DNA from: Aliitabrizicola sp031408575
GTDB lineage: Bacteria > Pseudomonadota > Alphaproteobacteria > Rhodobacterales > Rhodobacteraceae
Assembly: GCA_031408575.1 (NCBI GenBank)
Contig: JANNWS010000169.1
Location: forward strand, 1 to 25,226
Direction of reading: 5' to 3'
Length of the DNA stretch: 25,226 bases
A program made the translations under genes and the position numbers. Position 1 is the stretch's first letter. Each line of letters opens with the position of its first letter. The notes beneath the pieces are model-generated. The model saw only the letters and a program-made list of their open reading frames with translations, had not been told where the DNA came from and searched no databases. Below, one piece after another: positions 6,969-13,620 of this stretch.

Positions 6969-7742
6969 TTATGCCCGGAAAAGGGCAGTCAATCGTGCCG
7001 CCTCATCCATCGTGCCAAAGGGTGCATTCACGATGAACATGCCGGAGCCGGCCATCCGATGCCCCTCGCGCACCGGAGGAAAGCGGATTTCGTGGCGCAC
7101 CGCGTCCGGAAACGCAATTGCCAGCGCCCTGAGCATCGGGTCGTGCGGGAAAGACGTCAGAATCGGATACCAAAGCGCCAGCACGCCGACATTCCATTTG
7201 CGATGGATCGCGGTCAGATGCCTGGGAATAGCCTCATAGTCGTCTTTCACCTCATAGGACGGATCGATCAGCATCAGGCCCCGGCGTGGAGTTGGCGGAC
7301 AGATCGCCTGTGCCAGCGCAAAGCCGTCTTCGGCCCGGACATGCGCGCCCCAGGGTGCAAGCGCATGCTGCAATGCCGTGACTTCGCGGGGATGAAGTTC
7401 GGCCAGGTGCAACGTGTCACCGTCGCGCAGCGTCAGCGCAGCAAGCAGCGGCGAGCCGGGATAGGCGGTATCGCCATAGCGGGCGCGCACTTCGGCAAGG
7501 CGCAGGCGGTAAGGATGATCCGGGGCGAAGCGGTCCGCGAGCCGCGTGACCCCAAAGGCGGCCTCGCCGGTTTTCAGGGCCTCATCCGCATCGAGGTGAT
7601 ACAGGCCACGCCCGGCGTGGGTTTCGATATAGGTCATCGGCTTGTCTTTTTGCGTCATGTAATCAAGAATATAGCATAAAAGTGCATGCTTGTGGACATC
7701 CGCCAGATTCCCGGCGTGGTAGATATGTTGATAGCTGAGCAT
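6969..7742 (-). CDS. rlmJ: 23S rRNA (adenine(2030)-N6)-methyltransferase RlmJ
   Basis: RlmJ methylates N6 of A2030 of 23S rRNA (E. coli numbering) using S-adenosylmethionine. The 257-residue protein starts with the highly typical MLSYQHIYHAGNLADVHKH, carries the THAGRG SAM-binding segment near residues 41-46, and has the catalytic DPSYE (the family's DPPY-type motif) in the second half. Length is close to the E. coli enzyme (about 280). The ATG at 7742 is fixed by the conserved N-terminus, but the usual ribosome-binding region is occupied by a perfect hairpin (7744-7761). The gene is 30 bp downstream of ppk2, so translation may depend on ribosomes arriving from it. Confidence 0.93.
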   Translation of the reverse strand: MLSYQHIYHAGNLADVHKHALLCYILDYMTQKDKPMTYIETHAGRGLYHLDADEALKTGEAAFGVTRLADRFAPDHPYRLRLAEVRARYGDTAYPGSPLLAALTLRDGDTLHLAELHPREVTALQHALAPWGAHVRAEDGFALAQAICPPTPRRGLMLIDPSYEVKDDYEAIPRHLTAIHRKWNVGVLALWYPILTSFPHDPMLRALAIAFPDAVRHEIRFPPVREGHRMAGSGMFIVNAPFGTMDEAARLTALFRA

Positions 7743-7743
7743 G

Positions 7744-7761
7744 GCGCGGGGTAACCCGCGC
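7744..7761 (-). repeat. Hairpin immediately before the rlmJ start codon
   Basis: GCGCGGG (7744-7750) pairs perfectly with CCCGCGC (7755-7761) around a four-base loop. On the minus strand it ends one base before the rlmJ ATG and occupies the place of a ribosome-binding site, in the 30-bp gap after ppk2. It has no T run, so it is not a classical terminator. Confidence 0.65.
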
Positions 7762-7772
7762 GGGGATTGATT

Positions 7773-8690
7773 TCAATACTTGGCGGGAACGTACAGCTCC
7801 GGCGGAAGGACCGCGCGTTCATAGTCGGGGTTGAAGACCCGTTCGGGCAGCGTGACCTCTTCATGTGGCACATCGGCATAGGGGAACAGGCCAAGCAGGT
7901 GATCGATGCAATTCAGTCGCGCCCGTTTCTTGTCATTGCCCTCAACGATGTACCAAGGTGCCTCAAGGATGTTGGTGCGGGCCATCATCTCTTCTTTCGC
8001 TTTGGTGTAATGCTCCCATCGAACGCGCGATTGCAGGTCCATCGGGCTGAGTTTCCATTGCTTCATGGGGTCGTGAATCCGCATCAGAAAGCGCATCTGC
8101 TGTTCTTCGTCGGTAATCGAGAACCAGTATTTTATCACGCGAATCCCGGATCTTACCAACATCCGCTCAAACTCCGGCACGTCGCGGAAGAATTGCTCGA
8201 CCTGATCTTCGTCGGCAAAACCCATCACGCGTTCGACGCCCGCGCGGTTGTACCACGACCGGTCGAACAGCACGATCTCGCCGCCTGCGGGCAGGTGGGG
8301 AACATAGCGCTGAAAATACCACTGCGTCTTTTCGCGGTCCGAAGGGGCTGGAAGGGCAACGGTGCGGGCGACGCGGGGGTTCAGGCGTTGGGTGATCCGT
8401 TTGATCGCGCCGCCTTTCCCGGCGGAGTCGCGGCCCTCAAAGATCACGACAACCTTTTCGCGAGTGTGCTGGACCCAGCTTTGCAGCCGGATAAGTTCGG
8501 ATTGCAGGCGGATCAGTTCACGGAAATACGTCGGCCGATCAATCTGATCGGGGTGCTTGCGCTTGTAGATCTTGGATATTTCTTCGGAAAGAGCTGCGTC
8601 TTCCAGCTCCAGCTCGTATTCCTCGTCAAGCGTGTCGGCCAATTCGGCCTCCAGCCAGTCGCGGGCGCCGGTGTCATTTGGGTCGGTCAT
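7773..8690 (-). CDS. ppk2: Polyphosphate kinase 2 (PPK2)
   Basis: PPK2 enzymes transfer phosphate between inorganic polyphosphate and nucleotides. This 305-residue single-domain protein has Walker A GRDSAGKGG (86-94) and the lid/Walker B stretch DRSWYNRAGVE (143-153), plus the usual FFRDVPEFERML and KQWKLSPMD segments. Length and single domain fit class I, which mainly converts ADP to ATP with polyphosphate, but class cannot be proved by eye. The first ~50 residues are acidic and Glu-rich. The ATG at 8690 has GGAG nearby. It is the first gene of a minus-strand run with rlmJ and the TerB/PhnD-like pair. Confidence 0.94.
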   Translation of the reverse strand: MTDPNDTGARDWLEAELADTLDEEYELELEDAALSEEISKIYKRKHPDQIDRPTYFRELIRLQSELIRLQSWVQHTREKVVVIFEGRDSAGKGGAIKRITQRLNPRVARTVALPAPSDREKTQWYFQRYVPHLPAGGEIVLFDRSWYNRAGVERVMGFADEDQVEQFFRDVPEFERMLVRSGIRVIKYWFSITDEEQQMRFLMRIHDPMKQWKLSPMDLQSRVRWEHYTKAKEEMMARTNILEAPWYIVEGNDKKRARLNCIDHLLGLFPYADVPHEEVTLPERVFNPDYERAVLPPELYVPAKY

Positions 8691-9130
8691 GGAGAGGCTC
8701 CGAAAAAATCAGCGTGGCAGCAGCTAGATCAGGTCGTTGTGATGGTTTTGTATCAGCCAAGCCATATTGGGAAATCTTGTTACAATGACGTGCTGTCTTA
8801 TTGTGGTTGCGAAGTCGGGGGTCGCTTGGTGGCGCGCCACCCTGCATGGCGTGCGCAGGCCGGCAAAGGCGCAAGGCATCGCCTGGTTCGGACGAAAACC
8901 GGCGTGCAAGCTGTGCCATCGGGCGACTGGCGCAAATCTGTGCAAACTCTTCGTGTCGAAGGAATTCCTTTTGATCTGAAAGCGACCTGCATCGCCGCCA
9001 AGGAAGATTCTAGTGGCCGCCGGGCAAGACCTTGCGGGCGTGTATCACTACTTGAGGAACCAAAAGCATCGTTACGTGTTGTGCTGTGTGGATGCGCGAG
9101 ATGCGCATGAATCCGCAACAGGAGAACGAT
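8691..9130. other. 440-bp stretch between ppk2 and the HdeA-like gene; no convincing gene, several palindromes
   Basis: Open frames here have no recognisable product or good start site. The stretch must hold promoters for the two divergent flanking genes. It also contains a perfect 14-bp palindrome (GGTGGCGCGCCACC, 8828-8841), an adjoining inverted repeat CCTGC/GCAGG (8841-8859), a perfect 12-bp palindrome (AAGGAATTCCTT, 8959-8970), and a hairpin ATGCGC/GCGCAT (9092-9108) shortly before the downstream start. A small RNA or long structured leader is possible but not shown. Confidence 0.5.
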
Positions 9131-9445
9131 ATGAATAAATTTCTCGGAATGACAGTGCTGGCGCTTCTTGCTGCAGGAACCGCCATGCCTGTTGTGGCCC
9201 AGCAGATGGATGCGGGAACGCTGACCTGCGAAGCTTATCTTGCAATGAGTGCGGGCCAGAAGGACGAGGCCACCAATGCCGTCACGGCCTATGTCGCTGA
9301 CGCAGCGAATGCCACGACAACCGCCGCCGCCGCCGAATTGATCAAGGGCATGGACACAACCGCAACGCAGCAGGCCCTTGATGCCGCCTGCGTGGGCGCG
9401 CCTGTCGGTGCCACTGTTCCGATGGCCCTGGAAGTAAAGAAGTGA
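9131..9445 (+). CDS. Small exported HdeA/HdeB-like protein
   Basis: This 104-residue protein has a clear signal peptide (MNK, hydrophobic core, VVAQ-Q cleavage near residue 23). The mature part has only two cysteines, TCEAYLAM near the start and LDAACVG near the end, as in HdeA/HdeB-type periplasmic acid-stress chaperones, where the pair forms a disulfide. The match is by pattern and size, not strong identity, so it could be an unrelated small periplasmic protein. The start is chosen at ATG 9131 because AGGAG lies six bases upstream and the signal peptide begins there. It is a single-gene unit ending at a strong terminator. Confidence 0.6.
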   Translation: MNKFLGMTVLALLAAGTAMPVVAQQMDAGTLTCEAYLAMSAGQKDEATNAVTAYVADAANATTTAAAAELIKGMDTTATQQALDAACVGAPVGATVPMALEVKK

Positions 9446-9468
9446 CCTGATTCAGGTTAGCAATTTCG

Positions 9469-9496
9469 CGGCGCAGCGGTGAGAACTGCTGCGCCG
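9469..9496 (+). terminator. Rho-independent terminator after the HdeA-like gene
   Basis: CGGCGCAGC (9469-9477) pairs perfectly with GCTGCGCCG (9488-9496). Three more inner pairs (one G-U) extend the stem to 12 bp with a GAGA tetraloop. TTTCCGTTT follows, 24 bp past the stop codon. Confidence 0.85.
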
Positions 9497-9610
9497 TTTC
9501 CGTTTACGTACACCACGGTAGCACAGACGCGAAGAGCCGGTATGGGTTGCGCTGGCGAAGACTGAAAAGACGTCGTGGCTTATGCATCAGGCAATGACAG
9601 CGTCACAAAT

Positions 9611-9625
9611 TCTGCCAAAGGCAGA
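9611..9625 (-). terminator. Weak hairpin after pyrG
   Basis: TCTGCC (9611-9616) and GGCAGA (9620-9625) form a 6-bp stem with a three-base loop directly beyond the pyrG stop. On the minus strand it is followed by ATTTGTG. This is a weak terminator at best. Confidence 0.4.
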
Positions 9626-11269
9626 TTACACCAGCCGCGACACCTCCACCGCCGCCCGAACGAAATCCGCAAACAGCGGATGTGGGGCGAAGGGCTTTGA
9701 TTTCAGTTCCGGGTGGAACTGCACACCGATGAACCACGGGTGATCCTTGATTTCGACGATCTCCGGCAGGCGGCCGTCGGGGCTCATTCCGGAAAACGAC
9801 AGACCGCATGCTTCCAGCTTGTCGCGGTATTTGATGTCCACCTCGTAGCGGTGGCGGTGGCGTTCCTCGATCACGGTGTCACCGTAGATGCCCGCAACCC
9901 GCGAGTCCGGCAGCAGGTTGGCTGTGTAGGCGCCAAGCCGCATGGTGCCGCCTTTGGCGTCGCCCTGTTTGCGTTCAACCACATGGTTGCCCTGCACCCA
10001 TTCCTTGAGGTGATAGACCACCGGGGTAAAGCGTTTGGACCCGGTTTCATGGTCGAATTCCTCGGATCCGGCGTCGGTGACATGGGCAAGGTTGCGGGCG
10101 GTTTCGATGACCGCCATCTGCATGCCTAGGCAGATGCCCAGATAGGGGATGCGTTTTTCGCGCGCATACTGGGCGGCCTTGATCTTGCCCTCGGTGCCAC
10201 GTTCGCCAAAGCCCCCCGGAACCAGGATGGCGTGGAACCCTTCGAGCCAGGGGGCGGGGTCTTCGCGCTCGAAGATCTCGGCGTCGATCCATTCGGCCTT
10301 TACGCGGGTGCGGTTGGCCATGCCGCCGTGGGTCAGCGCCTCGGCAATGGATTTGTAGGCGTCTTCCAGTTGGGTGTATTTGCCGACGATGGCCACGCGC
10401 ACCTCGCCTTCGGCATGGGTCAGGCGGTCCATCACGTCGGTCCAGCGGGCGAGGTTGGGCTTGGGCGCGGGCGAGATGCCGAATGCGTCGAGCACGGCCT
10501 GATCGAAGCCTTCGCGGTGATAGGCGAGCGGCGCCTCATAAATAGTTTTCAGGTCGGGGGCGGCGATGACGGCATCTTTGCGGACGTTGCAGAAGAGGGC
10601 GATCTTTTCGCGCTCGCGGTCGGGGATGGGGTGTTCGGAGCGCAGCAGGAGCACGTCGGGGGCGATGCCGATGGAGCGCAGTTCCTTGACCGAATGCTGG
10701 GTGGGTTTGGTTTTCAGCTCGCCGCTGGCCGTGACATAGGGGAGGAGGGTGAGGTGGACAAAGATGCACTGGCCGTGCGGTTTGTCCTGACTGAACTGGC
10801 GGATCGCCTCGAAGAAGGGCAGGCCTTCGATGTCACCCACGGTGCCGCCGATTTCGCAAAGCATGAAATCAACCTCATCTTCGCCAATTTTCAGGAAGTC
10901 TTTGATTTCGTTGGTGACGTGGGGGATGACCTGAATGGTTTTGCCCAGATAGTCGCCCCGGCGTTCCTTTTCCAGCACGTTGGAATAGATCCGGCCCGAC
11001 GAGACGGAGTCGGTCTTGCGGGCGTGGACGCCGGTGAAGCGCTCGTAATGGCCAAGGTCCAGGTCGGTTTCTGCGCCGTCATCGGTGACGAACACCTCGC
11101 CATGCTCAAAGGGCGACATCGTGCCGGGATCGACGTTGAGGTAGGGGTCGAGTTTTCGCAGGCGGACCGAAAAGCCGCGCGCCTGCAACAGCGCGCCGAG
11201 GGCGGCGGAGGCGAGGCCCTTGCCGAGAGAGGACACCACGCCGCCGGTGATGAAAACGTAACGTGCCAT
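9626..11269 (-). CDS. pyrG: CTP synthase
   Basis: CTP synthase makes CTP from UTP, ATP and glutamine, the last step of de novo pyrimidine nucleotide synthesis. The 547-residue protein is full length. The synthetase domain opens with YVFITGGVVSSLGKG (P-loop) and includes LDPYLNVDPGTMSP and CEIGGTVGDIEG. The C-terminal glutamine amidotransferase domain has the nucleophile Cys380 in LGICLGMQ and the His-Pro-Glu of QFHPEL. The start at ATG 11269 is fixed by the conserved N-terminus. It lies downstream of secG on the same strand, with 151 bp between that contain a 7-bp stem inverted repeat. Confidence 0.98.
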   Translation of the reverse strand: MARYVFITGGVVSSLGKGLASAALGALLQARGFSVRLRKLDPYLNVDPGTMSPFEHGEVFVTDDGAETDLDLGHYERFTGVHARKTDSVSSGRIYSNVLEKERRGDYLGKTIQVIPHVTNEIKDFLKIGEDEVDFMLCEIGGTVGDIEGLPFFEAIRQFSQDKPHGQCIFVHLTLLPYVTASGELKTKPTQHSVKELRSIGIAPDVLLLRSEHPIPDREREKIALFCNVRKDAVIAAPDLKTIYEAPLAYHREGFDQAVLDAFGISPAPKPNLARWTDVMDRLTHAEGEVRVAIVGKYTQLEDAYKSIAEALTHGGMANRTRVKAEWIDAEIFEREDPAPWLEGFHAILVPGGFGERGTEGKIKAAQYAREKRIPYLGICLGMQMAVIETARNLAHVTDAGSEEFDHETGSKRFTPVVYHLKEWVQGNHVVERKQGDAKGGTMRLGAYTANLLPDSRVAGIYGDTVIEERHRHRYEVDIKYRDKLEACGLSFSGMSPDGRLPEIVEIKDHPWFIGVQFHPELKSKPFAPHPLFADFVRAAVEVSRLV

Positions 11270-11283
11270 GGGGGCTCCCGCGC

Positions 11284-11320
11284 CAGAATTCTGTGGGGCG
11301 ATTCGGGAAAGCGGAATCGC
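11284..11320 (-). promoter_or_regulatory. Palindrome and hairpin in the pyrG leader
   Basis: CAGAATTCTG (11284-11293) is a perfect 10-bp palindrome. Next to it GCGATTC (11298-11304) pairs perfectly with GAATCGC (11314-11320) around nine bases. Both lie within about 50 bases upstream of the pyrG ATG. They could be a secG terminator without a T run, a leader structure or an operator. Confidence 0.35.
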
Positions 11321-11420
11321 TTGGTCACGGGAGTTGAGAGTTAGCGTAAAACAAGGCTGACCGCAACCGCACCGCTAGATGCTGATTTTCACAACTGCTC
11401 AGGGGCTATTGCTGGTGCAA

Positions 11421-11810
11421 TCAGTCAGAGGTTGCAGGTGCCGCCGGTGCATCGGCGCGAGGCGGGGTTGCCGGCGCATCAGCAATGGCGGGAGGCAGCA
11501 GATCACCGGTTGCCGGCAGCGCGGGAACCTCGGGCTGCGTGGCCGGGGCGTTGCCGCCAATCTGGTCGATCACCGAATTCCCGGCCGCGTCGCGCGCCGC
11601 AAAGATCGTCAGTGTGATCGAGGTGCAGATGAACGCTGCGGCAAACACCCAAGTGAGTTTGGCCAGCGCCGTCGCGGCCGAACGGCCCGACATCGCCCCG
11701 CCCCCACCACCGCCCATGCCAAGCCCGCCACCTTCCGACCGCTGCAATAGAACGACGCCAATCAAGGCGAGCGCGAGGATCAGGTGGATGATGAGGACGA
11801 CGTTTTCCAT
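11421..11810 (-). CDS. secG: Preprotein translocase subunit SecG
   Basis: SecG is the small membrane subunit of the SecYEG export channel. The 129-residue protein has two membrane segments (about residues 3-22 and 55-75) separated by the diagnostic loop VVLLQRSEGGGLGMGGGGGG. A proline/alanine-rich tail of about 50 residues follows, a common extension in alphaproteobacterial SecG. The start is set at ATG 11810, which gives the canonical MENVVLIIHL opening; the longer open frame upstream runs across the divergent promoter region into purA and is not credible. It heads a secG-pyrG unit. Confidence 0.95.
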   Translation of the reverse strand: MENVVLIIHLILALALIGVVLLQRSEGGGLGMGGGGGGAMSGRSAATALAKLTWVFAAAFICTSITLTIFAARDAAGNSVIDQIGGNAPATQPEVPALPATGDLLPPAIADAPATPPRADAPAAPATSD

Positions 11811-11966
11811 GAGGAGCAGGCTTTCCGGGGTGTTGACGCGTCTGTCTAGGGCCAAGCGGTGTTGCCCGCAAGCCCTTCGCGGCGGTGAACGCCGGGTCAG
11901 AATTAGGTGTTTCGCCGGGGGGGAGGGGCCGCTATAGCTGCCACGGTTTGCAAGCGGAGTGACAAT
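11811..11966. promoter_or_regulatory. Divergent promoter region between secG and purA
   Basis: These 156 bp must contain promoters for both genes. A TATAGC element at about 11933-11938 is a plausible -10 for purA, without a convincing -35. On the minus strand TTGCGG and TAGACA with 17-bp spacing are a weak candidate for secG. Both are guesses by eye. Confidence 0.3.
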
Positions 11967-13259
11967 ATGGCCAACGTCGTCGTCGTGGGCGCCCAATGGG
12001 GCGACGAGGGGAAGGGCAAGATCGTTGACTGGCTGTCGGAACGCGCCGATGTGATCGCGCGCTTTCAGGGCGGCCACAACGCGGGCCATACGCTGGTCAT
12101 CGACGGCAAGGTCTACAAGCTGTCGCTCTTGCCGAGCGGGATCGTGCGGGGCGGCAAGCTGAGCGTCATCGGCAACGGCGTGGTACTCGACCCCTGGGCG
12201 CTGCTGGCCGAAATTGAAAAGCTGACGGCGCAGGGGGTTACCATCACCCCGGAAAACTTGATGATCGCTGAAAACACGCCACTCATCCTGCCGGTGCATG
12301 GAGAATTGGACCGCGCCCGTGAGGCGCAGGTCGGTGTGGCCAAGATCGGCACCACCGGGCGCGGCATCGGCCCCGCCTATGAGGACAAGGTGGGGCGGCG
12401 CACGGTGCGGGTGGCGGACCTTGCCGATGAGGCGACGCTGGAATTGCGGCTGGACCGGCTGCTGGGGCATCACGATGCGCTGCGCCGAGGGCTGGGGCTG
12501 GAGCCGGTGGATAGGGCGGCGCTGAAGGCGGCACTGGTTGCGGTGGCACCGATGATTCTGCCCTATGCCAAACCGGTCTGGAAGGTGCTAAACGACGCGC
12601 GCCGGGCGGGCAAGCGCATCCTGTTCGAGGGCGCGCAAGGATCGCTGCTCGACGTGGATTTCGGGACGTATCCTTATGTCACATCGTCGAACACTCTGGC
12701 GGGGATGGCGGCGACAGGAACCGGGCTGGGGCCGACAGCCGTCGGGTTCGTGCTGGGGATCGTGAAGGCCTACACCACCCGCGTCGGCGAAGGGCCATTT
12801 CCAACCGAGTTGTTCGATGCCGATGGCGACCGGCTGGGCGAGCGCGGGCATGAATTTGGCACGGTGACGGGGCGCAAGCGGCGGTGCGGGTGGTTTGATG
12901 CGGTGCTCGTTCGCCAGACCTGTGCGACAAGCGGTGTGTCGGGCATAGCGCTGACCAAGCTGGATGTGCTGGACGGGTTCAAGACGCTGAAAATCTGCGT
13001 CGGCTATGATCTGGACGGCGAGCGGCTGGATTATCTGCCGACGGCGGCCAACCTGCAGGCAAGGGTGACGCCGGTTTACGAAGAAATGGACGGCTGGTCG
13101 GAAAGCACCGCCGGGGCGCGGTCCTGGGCGCAACTGCCGGGGGCGGCGATCAAATATGTGCGGCGGATCGAAGAGTTGATCCAATGCCCGGTGGCGCTAC
13201 TTTCCACTTCACCCGAGCGCGATGACACCATCCTTGTCACCGATCCGTTCGAGGATTGA
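11967..13259 (+). CDS. purA: Adenylosuccinate synthetase
   Basis: PurA joins IMP and aspartate with GTP hydrolysis, the first committed step from IMP to AMP. The 430-residue protein matches the family length. It opens VVVVGAQWGDEGKGK (P-loop with catalytic Asp13), followed by GGHNAGHT with His41, GIGPAYEDK, the LFEGAQGSLLDVD segment and the GTP-binding STSPERDDTI near the C-terminus. I chose ATG 11967, since the open frame upstream has no homology and the conserved N-terminus starts here. It is divergent from secG and 91 bp before the DUF2842 gene. Confidence 0.98.
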   Translation: MANVVVVGAQWGDEGKGKIVDWLSERADVIARFQGGHNAGHTLVIDGKVYKLSLLPSGIVRGGKLSVIGNGVVLDPWALLAEIEKLTAQGVTITPENLMIAENTPLILPVHGELDRAREAQVGVAKIGTTGRGIGPAYEDKVGRRTVRVADLADEATLELRLDRLLGHHDALRRGLGLEPVDRAALKAALVAVAPMILPYAKPVWKVLNDARRAGKRILFEGAQGSLLDVDFGTYPYVTSSNTLAGMAATGTGLGPTAVGFVLGIVKAYTTRVGEGPFPTELFDADGDRLGERGHEFGTVTGRKRRCGWFDAVLVRQTCATSGVSGIALTKLDVLDGFKTLKICVGYDLDGERLDYLPTAANLQARVTPVYEEMDGWSESTAGARSWAQLPGAAIKYVRRIEELIQCPVALLSTSPERDDTILVTDPFED

Positions 13260-13350
13260 TTTATTAGGCCGCGCTCGGCCCGCCTGAGGACCGTTCTCGC
13301 TGCGACGGAACAGTGGCGTGGCGCGGGCGGCTGACAACAAAGGACGCGGA

Positions 13351-13593
13351 ATGGCCTTGGGATACAAAGCGCGCAGGCGCCTTTCGTTGCTGATCCTGCT
13401 GGTCGGCGTGCCAGCCTATATCGTGGCGGCCGTGACACTTGTGGGCTTGTTTGAACGCCCGCCGTTCTGGCTGGAGATTGTAATTTATGTTGTGTTGGGC
13501 GTGGTGTGGACGGTCCCGTTTCGCGCGGTGTTCCGGGGCATCGGGCAAAGTGACCCGGCGCAGACGGAAAAGGGGCCAGACCGTTCGGCCTGA
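13351..13593 (+). CDS. DUF2842 small membrane protein
   Basis: This 80-residue protein has two hydrophobic segments (about residues 11-32 and 40-57), a basic N-terminus (MALGYKARRRLS) and the conserved-looking VWTVPFRAVFRGIG near the end. This is the pattern of the DUF2842 family of alphaproteobacterial inner-membrane proteins, which has no known function. The start at ATG 13351 has AAAGGA upstream. It follows purA in the same direction. Its stop codon lies inside the shared terminator hairpin at 13572-13597. Confidence 0.85.
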   Translation: MALGYKARRRLSLLILLVGVPAYIVAAVTLVGLFERPPFWLEIVIYVVLGVVWTVPFRAVFRGIGQSDPAQTEKGPDRSA

Positions 13594-13597
13594 CCCC
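13572..13597 (-). terminator. Terminator hairpin between convergent genes
   Basis: GGGG (13572-13575) and CCCC (13594-13597) close an imperfect stem with CAG/CTG and CCG/CGG inner pairs and two mismatches. On the minus strand it is followed by CCTTTTCC-like sequence, so it best serves the 752-residue gene. On the plus strand GTGTTTGTT follows, so it may work weakly both ways. Confidence 0.6.
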
Positions 13598-13620
13598 GTG
13601 TTTGTTGTCGCGCTTGGGGT

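Noticed and set aside
7767..9110. Long plus-strand open frame (447 codons) opposite ppk2
   Set aside because: It lies antisense to a clear PPK2 gene and its product matches nothing recognisable. It is a by-product of GC-rich coding DNA.
10232..11344. 370-codon plus-strand open frame opposite pyrG
   Set aside because: It mirrors a full-length CTP synthase and has low-complexity Gly/Ala/Asp-rich translation with no motifs.
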